Assembly: GCA_018828385.1 (NCBI GenBank)
Contig: JAHJVE010000023.1
Location: 372,001 to 436,000 of the forward strand
DNA from: Gammaproteobacteria bacterium
GTDB lineage: Bacteria > Pseudomonadota > Gammaproteobacteria > Burkholderiales > Rhodocyclaceae
Length of the DNA: 64,000 nt
Direction: 5' to 3'
Part shown: piece by piece, positions 1 through 7,429 of the stretch
Layout of the letters: each line of letters starts with the position of its first letter
Numbering within the stretch: position 1 is the stretch's first letter
Program-made: the position numbers and the translations under genes
Notes under the pieces: model-generated
The model's input: only the letters and a program-made list of their open reading frames with translations
What the model was told of the DNA's origin: nothing
The model's database searches: none

Positions 1-2
1 AG

Positions 3-1238
3 CCGATAGCCGCCACCCCATCCAGTTCAGGCAGTGGTGTCAAAGGGTTTGTCCAGTTCGAAGGCGCCAGAACCACGTCATCTCCGGATCATTGGTCAAA
101 ACTTCGAACTCGTGCTGACCTTAATAGCAACGGAAAACTGGGACAAGGCATGAAATGGAAGCTGGGGGTGCGAGTAGATTACGACTTCGCCTACGACATC
201 AACGACTTCTACAACAGTGCCGTAGAGCAAAATCAGCGCTTCCAAGTCGCACTACGCGAAAACTATCTGGACTACAGCGCCGGCGATTGGGACTTCCGCT
301 TCGGCAGACAGCATGTTGTATGGGGTGAAATGGTCGGACTATTCTTCGCCGACGTTGTATCTGCCCGTGACCAGCGCGAATTCATCCTGCCGGAATTCGA
401 CCAGATGCGAATACCGCAATGGGCTGCGCGCGCCGAATACTTTCTTGATGACATGCATGCAGAATTGCTCTGGATCCCCGTAGCCACCTACGACGATATC
501 GGCAAACCCGGAGCGGAGTATTTCCCCTACCAGCCGGCCCCGCCCGGCGCCAATGTTCAATACCTTGCCGAACAACGTCCCGACCGCAACGCCAACAACA
601 TGAACTATGGAGCACGGCTCTCAACGCTCAAAAACGGCTGGGATGTGTCCGGCTTCTATTACCGCAGCTCAGACACCAACCCCACTTTCTACCGAGAGAT
701 AGTGCTTGCTCCAACGCCAACCTATATTTACCAGGCTCGCCATGATCGGATTCACCAATTTGGTGGAACGCTCACCAAGGACTTTGGCGATGTCGTACTC
801 AAAACTGAAGCGGTCTATACCCGCAACCGTCAATTCGCGGTGCTGAACATGACGGACCCGGACGGTCTGGTGAAACAGAACACACTCGATTGGGCCATCG
901 GTCTGGATTTCACGCTTCCGGCAGAAAGTCGACTCAACGTCCAGTTCTTCCAGCGCCAACACTTCGACCATAACCCGGAGATCATTTCGGATCGCTTGGA
1001 AAACGGTTACAGCCTCTTCGCCAGTACAAAACTCGCGAACAACTGGGAAGCCCAGGCACTGTTCATTTCAAGCCTTAATCGGTCCGACTGGCTCTTCCGT
1101 CCTCGCGTCGCTTGGAACCTCCAGCGCAACTGGCGCCTGCTGGTCGGTGCCGATATCTTCAATGGCCCACCGCTGGGGCTATTCGGACGTTTCGACCAAC
1201 ATGACCGGTTCTACTCTGAAGTTCGTTACAGCTTTTAA
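3..1238 (+). CDS. DUF1302-like outer-membrane beta-barrel protein (5' end outside window)
   Basis: The reading frame is open to the left edge, so the N-terminus and any signal peptide are missing; about 411 residues are visible. The sequence alternates aromatic and polar residues as in beta strands. It carries the FRFGRQHVVWGE segment and an REFILP...RIPQWAA stretch that I recognise from the DUF1302 / alginate-export-like barrel family, and ends in Phe (VRYSF), the usual outer-membrane barrel terminus. An internal ATG at 150 is not the true start, because protein-like sequence (GFVQFEGARTT...) precedes it in frame. Members of this family often sit with lipoprotein-sorting or transporter genes, and two LolCE-like permeases follow about 1.9 kb downstream. 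The substrate is unknown. Confidence 0.8.
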   Translation, partial: PIAATPSSSGSGVKGFVQFEGARTTSSPDHWSKLRTRADLNSNGKLGQGMKWKLGVRVDYDFAYDINDFYNSAVEQNQRFQVALRENYLDYSAGDWDFRFGRQHVVWGEMVGLFFADVVSARDQREFILPEFDQMRIPQWAARAEYFLDDMHAELLWIPVATYDDIGKPGAEYFPYQPAPPGANVQYLAEQRPDRNANNMNYGARLSTLKNGWDVSGFYYRSSDTNPTFYREIVLAPTPTYIYQARHDRIHQFGGTLTKDFGDVVLKTEAVYTRNRQFAVLNMTDPDGLVKQNTLDWAIGLDFTLPAESRLNVQFFQRQHFDHNPEIISDRLENGYSLFASTKLANNWEAQALFISSLNRSDWLFRPRVAWNLQRNWRLLVGADIFNGPPLGLFGRFDQHDRFYSEVRYSF

Positions 1239-1260
1239 CTCGAGTAGTTCACTCGAGTTT
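1237..1260 (+). terminator. Hairpin directly at the barrel gene stop, possible weak terminator
   Basis: A perfect 8-base inverted repeat, AACTCGAG (1237-1244) and CTCGAGTT (1252-1259), with a 7-base loop, overlaps the stop codon of the barrel gene. Only three T residues follow, so it may be a weak terminator or an mRNA 3' stabiliser rather than a strong intrinsic terminator. Confidence 0.4.
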
Positions 1261-1317
1261 GCGACGACGCTCCTAAAATTGACGAACAAGTGGTCCTTGA
1301 GCCCAGCCTATAGTGCT

Positions 1318-1500
1318 CTCACGAGCACGAAGCAAGGTCGGCTAGCAGCGACTGATTGAAGTAAGCCGCATCCAGGGTTTGCCCGCATCCGGGGTTTGCC
1401 CGTCAAGGGGTAAATGCGGACGACACGGATTGTAAAAATCGAAGTAGCCGGCCATTGCCTGCCCGAGTGGTACCGCGACTCATTCAACCCGGCACATTTT
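1318..1500 (-). pseudogene. IS3-type transposase C-terminal remnant, frameshifted
   Basis: The minus strand encodes AGYFDFYNPCRPHLPLDGQTPD, resembling the conserved C-terminal YxxFYNxxRPHxxLxxxTP segment of IS3-family OrfB integrases. The frame then breaks in a 17-base tandem duplication (1368-1401). Dropping one copy restores the frame and gives LDGQTLDAAYFNQSLLADLAS, which matches the usual DAxYFN tail of these transposases. No N-terminal catalytic part and no terminal inverted repeats are visible, so this is a relic and not a mobile element. The boundaries are approximate. Confidence 0.6.
1368..1401. repeat. 17-bp tandem duplication inside the transposase relic
   Basis: GCATCCAGGGTTTGCCC (1368-1384) is followed at once by GCATCCGGGGTTTGCCC (1385-1401), two copies differing at one base. 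Seventeen is not a multiple of three, so the duplication shifts the minus-strand transposase frame; removing one copy restores it. Confidence 0.8.
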
Positions 1501-1820
1501 GCCCCCCTCAACCGGGCGTACCACAATCTCAAAATCTAACAGTCAAGACAGTCCCGGAACGACGATAACCTGGCAGGAAGCCTCCATCGCCGATTGAAGT
1601 ATCGATTTCACTTATCCCCATATCATGATTGGCGGAGCTAGCTCTGTTCGCTCCACCAATCTGAATCTCAAATACATTGTCCTGTATTTGCATGTCGAAA
1701 AATTTTACAGTCCAGCTGATCACATAATCACACAGACACCGCAACCCAAAGCCAAGTCACTTAAAATTACCACATAAAAACAGCCATATACACCACACCT
1801 CTCCAAACAAAAATACCGTC

Positions 1821-1837
1821 TGGCATACATAGTGCTT
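1821..1837 (+). promoter_or_regulatory. Sigma-54 (-24/-12) promoter for the PEP-CTERM gene
   Basis: The sequence CTGGCATACATAGTGCTTAG contains the invariant GG (1822-1823) and GC (1834-1835) separated by exactly 10 bases. It matches YTGGCA at -24 and TGCTT at -12 of the RpoN consensus (TGGCACG-N4-TTGCW). The expected transcript start is near 1847, giving a leader of about 36 bases before the ATG at 1883. PrsR, the sigma-54 activator of this system, is encoded at 57831-59189. Known work on the PrsK/PrsR/RpoN circuit in flocculating betaproteobacteria makes it the likely activator; that link is inference here. No upstream activator site was identified. Confidence 0.8.
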
Positions 1838-1882
1838 AGAATTCTGCGCATGGGCCGGTAGCCCTACTTACAGGAGATAGAA

Positions 1883-2854
1883 ATGTTAAAGCAAACACTT
1901 ATAGCGGCGACCATCAGCGGCCTAATGTATTCAGTTGGCGCGATGGCATCACCTTTTTACATTAATACCGGTGGTGATTTTGGCCCCGGTGGCTCTACGA
2001 TCACAAGCGACATAAATGAATTGGGATATACGGGTACGTTAGCGACCTCGATCTATCTGGGTAACCCTGCAGTTGCGGGCACGACCGTGATCGATTCGAA
2101 TATAGACTCGGTTTTGACTAGCTTCGGTGTAACAGCTGGTTCACACACGACAGTTGGTGGAGCCACAGTATCGTGGTCCCTCCCGTCCACGAGCTTTCCG
2201 GGGTACTCGAACATTGATAACCTGAACTATGTAGCAGGGCCGACTGACGGTAACGGCTTTACAAGTGGGACGGGTAGCTTCCCCTTCGGTTATGGTGACA
2301 TAACCTCAAATGGTGCCAATTCATGGGGCCTGACATATCTATATAACTTGACTGGTGAGACAACTGCCAATGGCGTCTCCTACACCAGTGGTTATTTTAA
2401 CGTCTTCTATGAGGACGGTGGTGCAGCAAAACAAGTATTGCGCCTCAATGTAACTGGATCGAGCATTAATCTGGCCAATCTTGATATTTTCGGAGGTGTT
2501 TCGTTCGATTTTGATGGAAATGGGACAGATGATGCCGCAGGGGATTCGTTTGTTCAAAACTTTTTTAATGACTCCACTACTGGCAAATCATTCTATGACC
2601 TTTGGTTTGAAGGATTGCCCAGTACGCTAGCTGTAACATGGGCTCTGGATACAAATGTTAACCCACCGCTACCAAGTGTGAACGATCTGGTCAACACATG
2701 TACCGGCGCTCCAGAGGAGAAATGCGGTCTCGTACGCCAAACTACGTTGGATGGTAGCGTGGCTTTCGAAGTCCCCGAGCCTGGCTCTTTGGCACTTCTT
2801 GGCCTAGGGCTTGCAGGGCTCGGATTTTCCGGTCGCCGCCGCAATCAAGCCTAA
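1883..2854 (+). CDS. PEP-CTERM sorting-domain surface protein
   Basis: This 323-residue secreted protein begins with a signal peptide (MLKQTLIAATISGLMYSVGAMA) and ends with a classic exosortase sorting signal: VPEPGSLALLGLGLAGLGF followed by SGRRRNQA. That is the PEP motif, a hydrophobic span and an Arg-rich tail. Between them is a Gly/Ser/Thr/Asn-rich beta-type domain with a DFDGNGTDD stretch that could bind calcium; I recognise no catalytic domain. AGGAG precedes the ATG at a normal distance. The family expectation is cleavage at PEP by exosortase A (16140-17669) and export to the surface or EPS matrix. It is the only PEP-CTERM protein in the window, is transcribed alone from a sigma-54 promoter, and is followed by a strong terminator. 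Confidence 0.93.
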   Translation: MLKQTLIAATISGLMYSVGAMASPFYINTGGDFGPGGSTITSDINELGYTGTLATSIYLGNPAVAGTTVIDSNIDSVLTSFGVTAGSHTTVGGATVSWSLPSTSFPGYSNIDNLNYVAGPTDGNGFTSGTGSFPFGYGDITSNGANSWGLTYLYNLTGETTANGVSYTSGYFNVFYEDGGAAKQVLRLNVTGSSINLANLDIFGGVSFDFDGNGTDDAAGDSFVQNFFNDSTTGKSFYDLWFEGLPSTLAVTWALDTNVNPPLPSVNDLVNTCTGAPEEKCGLVRQTTLDGSVAFEVPEPGSLALLGLGLAGLGFSGRRRNQA

Positions 2855-2902
2855 TTAGGCTTGTGTAGAAAAGCCACCTAAAGGGTGGATCAGATTACTG
2901 AC

Positions 2903-2934
2903 AAACCCCCGATATTTCGGGGGTTTTGTTTTTC
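2903..2934 (+). terminator. Rho-independent terminator after the PEP-CTERM gene
   Basis: AAACCCCCGA (2903-2912) pairs perfectly with TCGGGGGTTT (2917-2926) around a 4-base loop, and a T-rich tract (TTTTGTTTTTCT) follows. It closes the monocistronic PEP-CTERM transcript. Confidence 0.93.
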
Positions 2935-3112
2935 TAATGGGAAATTAACCATTTTTCTGTAAGCCCCCCCCCGACGAACCCAAGTCGATTATTAATTCTT
3001 CCTGTGGGATGTCACACTTTTATACTCTCGAAATTACGGTTATTGTGCACTCAAGCATGTAGCCTATCATTAAGTAGGCGCGCCAATCAGCAATCGCTGA
3101 AAAGGATTTGGC

Positions 3113-4348
3113 TTGACCCATCACCCCGCCATGGCCTCTGTAACTTTGCCATTTTTGTCCATCGCCAGGCAACCCCGACGATCACTGATGGCGATACTTG
3201 CCATTGCTTTCGGCATTTCAGCGTTACTCCTGGCCAGCGGCTTCATCGAATGGAATCTCCGCTACGGCCGGGAGTCAACAATCCATTCAGAACTAGGCCA
3301 CATTCGTATTTTCAAGCCGGGATACTTGCTCTCGGGCTCAGCAGACCCGTTCGATTACCTTCTAGAGGCCGACGCCAAACTGGAACAGGCTATCCTGAGC
3401 GTCCCTCACGTCGAGCTAATCACTCCCCGACTATCCTTCAATGGGCTTGCCAGTTACGGTGAATCAACCCTTTCGTTCGTTGGCGAAGGCGTAGATCCTC
3501 ACAAAGAGGAGCGCCTGAGCAAATCTTTGACTATCACTTCAGGACAATCACTGTCTGCTGATCACCCAAAGGGAATTATTGTCGGCCAAGGGCTTGCTGA
3601 AAACTTGGGCATTAAACCCAGCGACTCCATAGTGCTAATGGTCAATAGCGCCACTGGCGGCGTCAATGCTGCAGAAGTCACCGTTCTTGGTCTTTTCGCG
3701 ACGATCACCAAGGCCTACGATGACGCAGCCCTCCGCGTCCCGATTTCACTTGCCAGGCAACTAATGCGAGTCACGGGATCTCACTCATATACCATCCTGC
3801 TCGACAAGACAGAAAACACCTCAACCATTCTGGATGACCTGAAAACCAGCTTCGGCAAAAAGGGATTTGAGTTCGTCCCTTGGTATCGCATGGCGGATTT
3901 CTACAACAAGACTGCTGAGCTTTTCTCGCGGCAGGTCAGCGTCGTTCGCTTAATTATCGCGGTCATCATAGTGCTCAGCATATCGAATACATTAATGATG
4001 AGCGTCATGGAACGGACCGGTGAGATAGGTACGATTATGGCCTTAGGCGTGAAGCGACGCGAGGTGCTGATTCAATTCCTAGCCGAGGGCTTCATCCTGG
4101 GTGTAGCCGGTGGATCGCTTGGGCTTATATTAGCCTATGCCCTAGGAGCCCTAATATCGGCGATCGGAGTACCAATGCCCGCGCCCCCAGGGATGTCTTT
4201 TGGTTACACCGCAGAAATCCTAATTAGCTGGCAGATGGCCTTTGAAGCTTTTCTTCTAGCTATCATTACGACACTGGTGGCAAGCGTAATTCCGGCGGTC
4301 AAGGCATCTAGGATGGAGATCGTAAATGCACTACGACACAATCGCTAA
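3113..4348 (+). CDS. ABC transporter permease, LolC/MacB (FtsX-domain) type, first of pair
   Basis: This 411-residue protein has the four-helix MacB/LolCE layout. One membrane segment lies near residues 26-48, followed by a large periplasmic domain (about 50-270), and three helices lie near 276-298, 323-351 and 376-396. The family signature ERTGEIGTIMALG is at 300-312, and it ends in a typical VNALRHNR tail. The start is probably TTG at 3113, because AAGGA lies six bases upstream; the ATG at 3131 is the alternative. Relatives extract lipoproteins or move substrates across the periplasm using an ATPase partner, but none is encoded beside the pair. Only three bases separate it from the second permease. 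Confidence 0.88.
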   Translation: MTHHPAMASVTLPFLSIARQPRRSLMAILAIAFGISALLLASGFIEWNLRYGRESTIHSELGHIRIFKPGYLLSGSADPFDYLLEADAKLEQAILSVPHVELITPRLSFNGLASYGESTLSFVGEGVDPHKEERLSKSLTITSGQSLSADHPKGIIVGQGLAENLGIKPSDSIVLMVNSATGGVNAAEVTVLGLFATITKAYDDAALRVPISLARQLMRVTGSHSYTILLDKTENTSTILDDLKTSFGKKGFEFVPWYRMADFYNKTAELFSRQVSVVRLIIAVIIVLSISNTLMMSVMERTGEIGTIMALGVKRREVLIQFLAEGFILGVAGGSLGLILAYALGALISAIGVPMPAPPGMSFGYTAEILISWQMAFEAFLLAIITTLVASVIPAVKASRMEIVNALRHNR

Positions 4349-4351
4349 ACC

Positions 4352-5569
4352 ATGATGCTCAAACTCGCATTTCGCAATATTTTCCGCCAACACGCTCGAA
4401 CAGCAATTACTTTGGGGGCAATTGTTTTTGGCGTCATTGGATTGATCTTGGGAGGCGGCTTCGTCCGAGACATTTTCTTTCAGCTAGGTGAAGCCTTGAT
4501 CCATTCACAATCCGGCCATCTGCAGATCGTAAAGACTGGATATTTCACTTACGGATCGCGGTCACCAGAGAGATTCTTGATCACCGACACCCAGTCATTG
4601 AAGCGTGAGCTGGCAAATTTTCCTGAAATCAAGGAGGTTCTCGAACGCGTCAACTTTACAGGGCTGTTAAATAATGGAAAAACAGATTGGCCAATTGTCG
4701 CAGATGGCGTGGAACCGGATGGGGAAGCTCGACTGGGTAGCTTCATGCAGATCGTCGACGGGCGCCAGCTTACTCAGAAAGACCATTTTGGAGTGACCGT
4801 TGGGCAAGGCGTTGCCAAGGCGCTCAATCTCAAAGCTGGGGACAGGGTTTCTCTTCTAGTCAACACACCAGAAGGCGCACTGAACTCGATGGAATTAGAT
4901 ATCGTCGGCATTTTTCAGAGTTTCTCGAAAGATTACGATGCTCGTTTCATTCGCCTTGCTTTACCTGCTGCTCATGAATTATTAGGTTCGCAGGGCATCA
5001 ACAGTTTAGTAATCTCATTAAAGCAGACTGCCGACACTCAAGCTGTGTCAAAAAAACTGGAATCTATTCTCGAACGTGAACAATACGAAAGCAGAACTTG
5101 GGTTCAATTAAATGATTTTTATGGAAAAACAGTTGCGCTCTATGAGCAGCAATTTGGGTTCCTGCAATTGATCATCTTGATCATGGTTTTACTGAGCGTA
5201 GCCAACAGTGTGAGCATGAGCATCTTCGAGCGTACCGGTGAGTTCGGGACCATAATGGCTACAGGTAGCCGTCCTGTAGATGTAATAAAAATGCTAGTCA
5301 CTGAAAGTGCGCTGCTTGGCCTGATCGGATCTACTGCGGGTGTAATTCTGGGCATTGCTGCAGCACTCCTGATATCCCAAATCGGCATTCCGATGCCACC
5401 TCCTCCAAACGCCAATCTTGGTTACATGGCAACGATTCAACTCTCCGCGACCGATATTATGATTTCGTTCTCGATTGGGTTTGTGGCAACGACGCTTGCC
5501 TGTCTTTGGCCAGGGATACGCGTAACCAAGTTACCGGTTATCGAAGCATTGAGACAGAATCAGATCTAA
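4352..5569 (+). CDS. ABC transporter permease, LolC/MacB (FtsX-domain) type, second of pair
   Basis: This 405-residue protein has the same architecture as its upstream neighbour and is clearly related to it (ERTGEFGTIMATG, IGIPMPPPPNANLGY, VIEALRQNQ near the C-terminus). An N-terminal helix near residues 18-38 is followed by a periplasmic domain and three C-terminal helices. The two probably form a heterodimeric permease like LolC/LolE. The ATP-binding subunit is not seen here and may lie left of the window near the barrel gene. The start is ATG 4352 (a second ATG follows at once), three bases after the previous stop. Confidence 0.88.
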   Translation: MMLKLAFRNIFRQHARTAITLGAIVFGVIGLILGGGFVRDIFFQLGEALIHSQSGHLQIVKTGYFTYGSRSPERFLITDTQSLKRELANFPEIKEVLERVNFTGLLNNGKTDWPIVADGVEPDGEARLGSFMQIVDGRQLTQKDHFGVTVGQGVAKALNLKAGDRVSLLVNTPEGALNSMELDIVGIFQSFSKDYDARFIRLALPAAHELLGSQGINSLVISLKQTADTQAVSKKLESILEREQYESRTWVQLNDFYGKTVALYEQQFGFLQLIILIMVLLSVANSVSMSIFERTGEFGTIMATGSRPVDVIKMLVTESALLGLIGSTAGVILGIAAALLISQIGIPMPPPPNANLGYMATIQLSATDIMISFSIGFVATTLACLWPGIRVTKLPVIEALRQNQI

Positions 5570-5629
5570 CAACCGACATGCTTCTGTTGCTCATCAGAGA
5601 TAAAGCACCAATAACCCAGGAGATCAATA

Positions 5630-6490
5630 ATGCGCAGTTTTGACTACAACACCGCATTTTCTCGAAACATTGGCTGGGTAACCGAAAATGAACAGGAGCG
5701 TTTAAGGAATTGCCGTGTCGCCATTGGTGGGCTAGGTGGCGTAGGGGGAGTACATTTGCTGACACTAGCCCGCCTGGGAATCGGGAAATTCAATGTCGCA
5801 GACTTCGACACATTTGATTTTGTGAATTTCAATCGCCAAGTTGGCGCAACGATGAGTTCGATTGACCGCCCCAAAATCGAAGTCCTAGTAGACATGGCGC
5901 GGGACATCAACCCGGAAATTGAACTATGCCTCTTCCCCGAAGGCATCTCCACAAAAAACATCGATGAGTTTCTTGATGGAGTTGACGTTTATGTCGACGG
6001 CCTGGATTTTTTCGCATTCGACATTAGAAGAAAGACCTTCGCAACTTGCCGCGCCAAGGGAATTCCTGTCGTCACCGCCGCGCCGCTGGGTTTAGGCACA
6101 GCCATTCTTGTCTTCAGCCCGACCGGGATGTCATGCGAAGACTACTTTGGCTTCGAAGGCTGCGATGAGTTTGAAATGGCGATTCGCTTTCTCGTAGGCC
6201 TTTCGCCAGCCATCTTACAGCGTGGGTACGTTGCTGACATGAGCCGTGTAAGCCTGCACGAGCGGCGCGGCCCATCCTCGATCGCATCATGTCAACTATG
6301 TGCCGGTGTCGCAGCAGTTGAGACACTAAAGCTTTTGCTTGGTCGCGGCAAAATCCGGTACGCTCCTTGGGGCAGCCAATTTGATGCCTACCGCATGAAA
6401 TATGTTCGAACTTGGCGCCCAGGTGGTCACAAAAACCCACTCCAACGCCTAATGTTTTTTCTTCTTCGACAACAATTAAGGTATAGATAA
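5630..6490 (+). CDS. ThiF/MoeB/HesA-family (E1-like) adenylyltransferase
   Basis: This 286-residue protein has an E1-like Rossmann fold. It shows the nucleotide loop GGLGGVGG at residues 33-40, an acidic strand end VADFDTFDFVNFNRQ (54-70) with the conserved N-x-N-R-Q arginine, and the catalytic-type lysine in DRPKIEVL (Lys82). Only one CxxC is seen (CQLC, 221-224); the first zinc CxxC of MoeB/ThiF is absent. The C-terminus is basic and hydrophobic (RLMFFLLRQQLRYR) and might touch the membrane. The start has CAGGAGA upstream. Such enzymes adenylate a C-terminal carboxylate or a small substrate, but no ubiquitin-like or sulfur-carrier partner is encoded nearby, so the target is unknown. It follows the permease pair by 60 bases. 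Confidence 0.85.
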   Translation: MRSFDYNTAFSRNIGWVTENEQERLRNCRVAIGGLGGVGGVHLLTLARLGIGKFNVADFDTFDFVNFNRQVGATMSSIDRPKIEVLVDMARDINPEIELCLFPEGISTKNIDEFLDGVDVYVDGLDFFAFDIRRKTFATCRAKGIPVVTAAPLGLGTAILVFSPTGMSCEDYFGFEGCDEFEMAIRFLVGLSPAILQRGYVADMSRVSLHERRGPSSIASCQLCAGVAAVETLKLLLGRGKIRYAPWGSQFDAYRMKYVRTWRPGGHKNPLQRLMFFLLRQQLRYR

Positions 6491-6731
6491 GATAGACGGG
6501 AAGGTTCCATTACACTAGAAACCATGGCAAAAATATACATTGGCATTTTTTGCAAGAAACCATGCATACCAATATCCTGAAGCGTAAGAATATTCTATCA
6601 CCCCCTCTCCGTGAAATTGTTCCAATGCTAACCCATCAAAATCCCTATATCCTCATGGCGTTTCCGCTATCATTATGCAGCGACCATTTACCGGCCATCA
6701 TCTGTGGTGGCCAGATCAAGGGGAAAAGAGA
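6491..6731. other. Leader region of the EPS operon
   Basis: This 241-base gap precedes the export lipoprotein gene and should hold the promoter of the core EPS operon. A sigma-54-like string (TGGCATTTTTTGCA near 6541) has only 8 bases between GG and GC instead of 10, so I do not call it. A short frame (6550-6735) has no recognisable product. I see no clear sigma-70 pair or terminator. Confidence 0.4.
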
Positions 6732-7364
6732 ATGATCATGATTCGTTCAGCTATAGAACGCTCCAAGTTCTGGTTAGGCTTGTGTTCCGCAGCTCTGGTT
6801 CTTGTAATAATCACTGGATGTGCAGGAACGCCACCAGCACCGATCTTGGCTGCAAACTCCGATTACAGCTACAAAATTGGTCCTGGTGACACGCTCAACA
6901 TTGTCGTCTGGCGCAATCCTGAACTATCGATGAGCGTGCCGGTCCGTCCCGATGGAAAAATTTCTGCTCCACTAATTGATGACCTCACTGCCATGGGCAA
7001 AGATTCAACGGCCCTCGCCCGAGACATCGAAAAAGAACTTGCCAAGTTTATTCGAGACCCTGTTGTCACGGTCATTGTCACCGGCTTCGTAGGCCCGTAC
7101 AGCGAACAAATTCGAGTCATTGGCGCCGCTGCCAAACCACAAATTCTCGCCTACAAGCAGAAAATGACCATTCTTGATGTCATGATCGCCGTTGGTGGCA
7201 TTACCGATTTCGCTGATGGCAATGCCGCGACCATCCTACGCACTTCCGAGAACAATGCTCAGTACAGGGTGCGTCTCAAGGATCTTGTCAAGAACGGCGA
7301 TGTGTCGGCCAATGTGGAAATGAAACCCGGCGACGTAGTCATCATTCCGCAAAGCTGGTTCTAA
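6732..7364 (+). CDS. XrtA-associated polysaccharide export outer-membrane lipoprotein (Wza/poly_export family)
   Basis: This 210-residue lipoprotein has a basic, hydrophobic leader ending in a lipobox (LVIITGC, lipidated Cys30). A polysaccharide-export domain follows (about 40-125: YKIGPGDTLNIVVWRN, VPVRPDGKISAPL), then a SLBB-type beta-grasp (about 128-178: IRVIGAAAKPQILAY, LDVMIAVGGITDFADG), and it ends in GDVVIIPQSWF. It corresponds to the PEP-CTERM-system export family (TIGR03027 as I recall it). It would form the outer-membrane exit for the EPS. ATG 6732 is chosen over the longer frame from 6675 because the signal peptide begins there; ATG 6738 is also possible. It is the first gene of the EPS operon. 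Confidence 0.92.
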   Translation: MIMIRSAIERSKFWLGLCSAALVLVIITGCAGTPPAPILAANSDYSYKIGPGDTLNIVVWRNPELSMSVPVRPDGKISAPLIDDLTAMGKDSTALARDIEKELAKFIRDPVVTVIVTGFVGPYSEQIRVIGAAAKPQILAYKQKMTILDVMIAVGGITDFADGNAATILRTSENNAQYRVRLKDLVKNGDVSANVEMKPGDVVIIPQSWF

Positions 7365-7382
7365 GCCCCCCTTAAAAGAACT

Positions 7383-7414
7383 ACCGCCGCCGTAGACTTA
7401 CGGTGGCGGTTTAT
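7383..7414 (+). terminator. Hairpin between export and chain-length genes (terminator or attenuator)
   Basis: ACCGCCGCCGTA (7383-7394) pairs with TACGGTGGCGGT (7399-7410), 12 pairs including one G-U, around a 4-base loop, followed by TTATTA. The U tract is interrupted, so it may only partly terminate and set the ratio of export lipoprotein to downstream products. Confidence 0.6.
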
Positions 7415-7429
7415 TACTCGAGCTCATAG

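Larger units (their letters stand above)
1239..1820. other. Long intergenic stretch between barrel gene and PEP-CTERM gene
   Basis: Apart from the transposase relic, this stretch shows one imperfect hairpin at 1627-1661: GATTGGCGGAGC against GCTCCACCAATC, 12 pairs with one mismatch and an 11-base loop. Sequence after about 1740 is A+T-rich and leads into the sigma-54 promoter at 1821. No convincing gene is seen. Short minus-strand frames at 1308-1532 and 1529-1744 have no recognisable domain or ribosome binding site. Confidence 0.6.

Noticed and set aside
1529-1744. Minus-strand frame of 71 codons between the transposase relic and the PEP-CTERM gene
   Set aside because: No ribosome binding site, no recognisable domain, and it spans the hairpin at 1627-1661.
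6541-6554. TGGCATTTTTTGCA, a sigma-54-like string ahead of the EPS operon
   Set aside because: The conserved GG and GC are only 8 bases apart; RpoN promoters need 10, so recognition would be poor.
6550-6735. 61-codon plus-strand frame before the export lipoprotein
   Set aside because: No ribosome binding site or domain; it overlaps the better-supported start at 6732.
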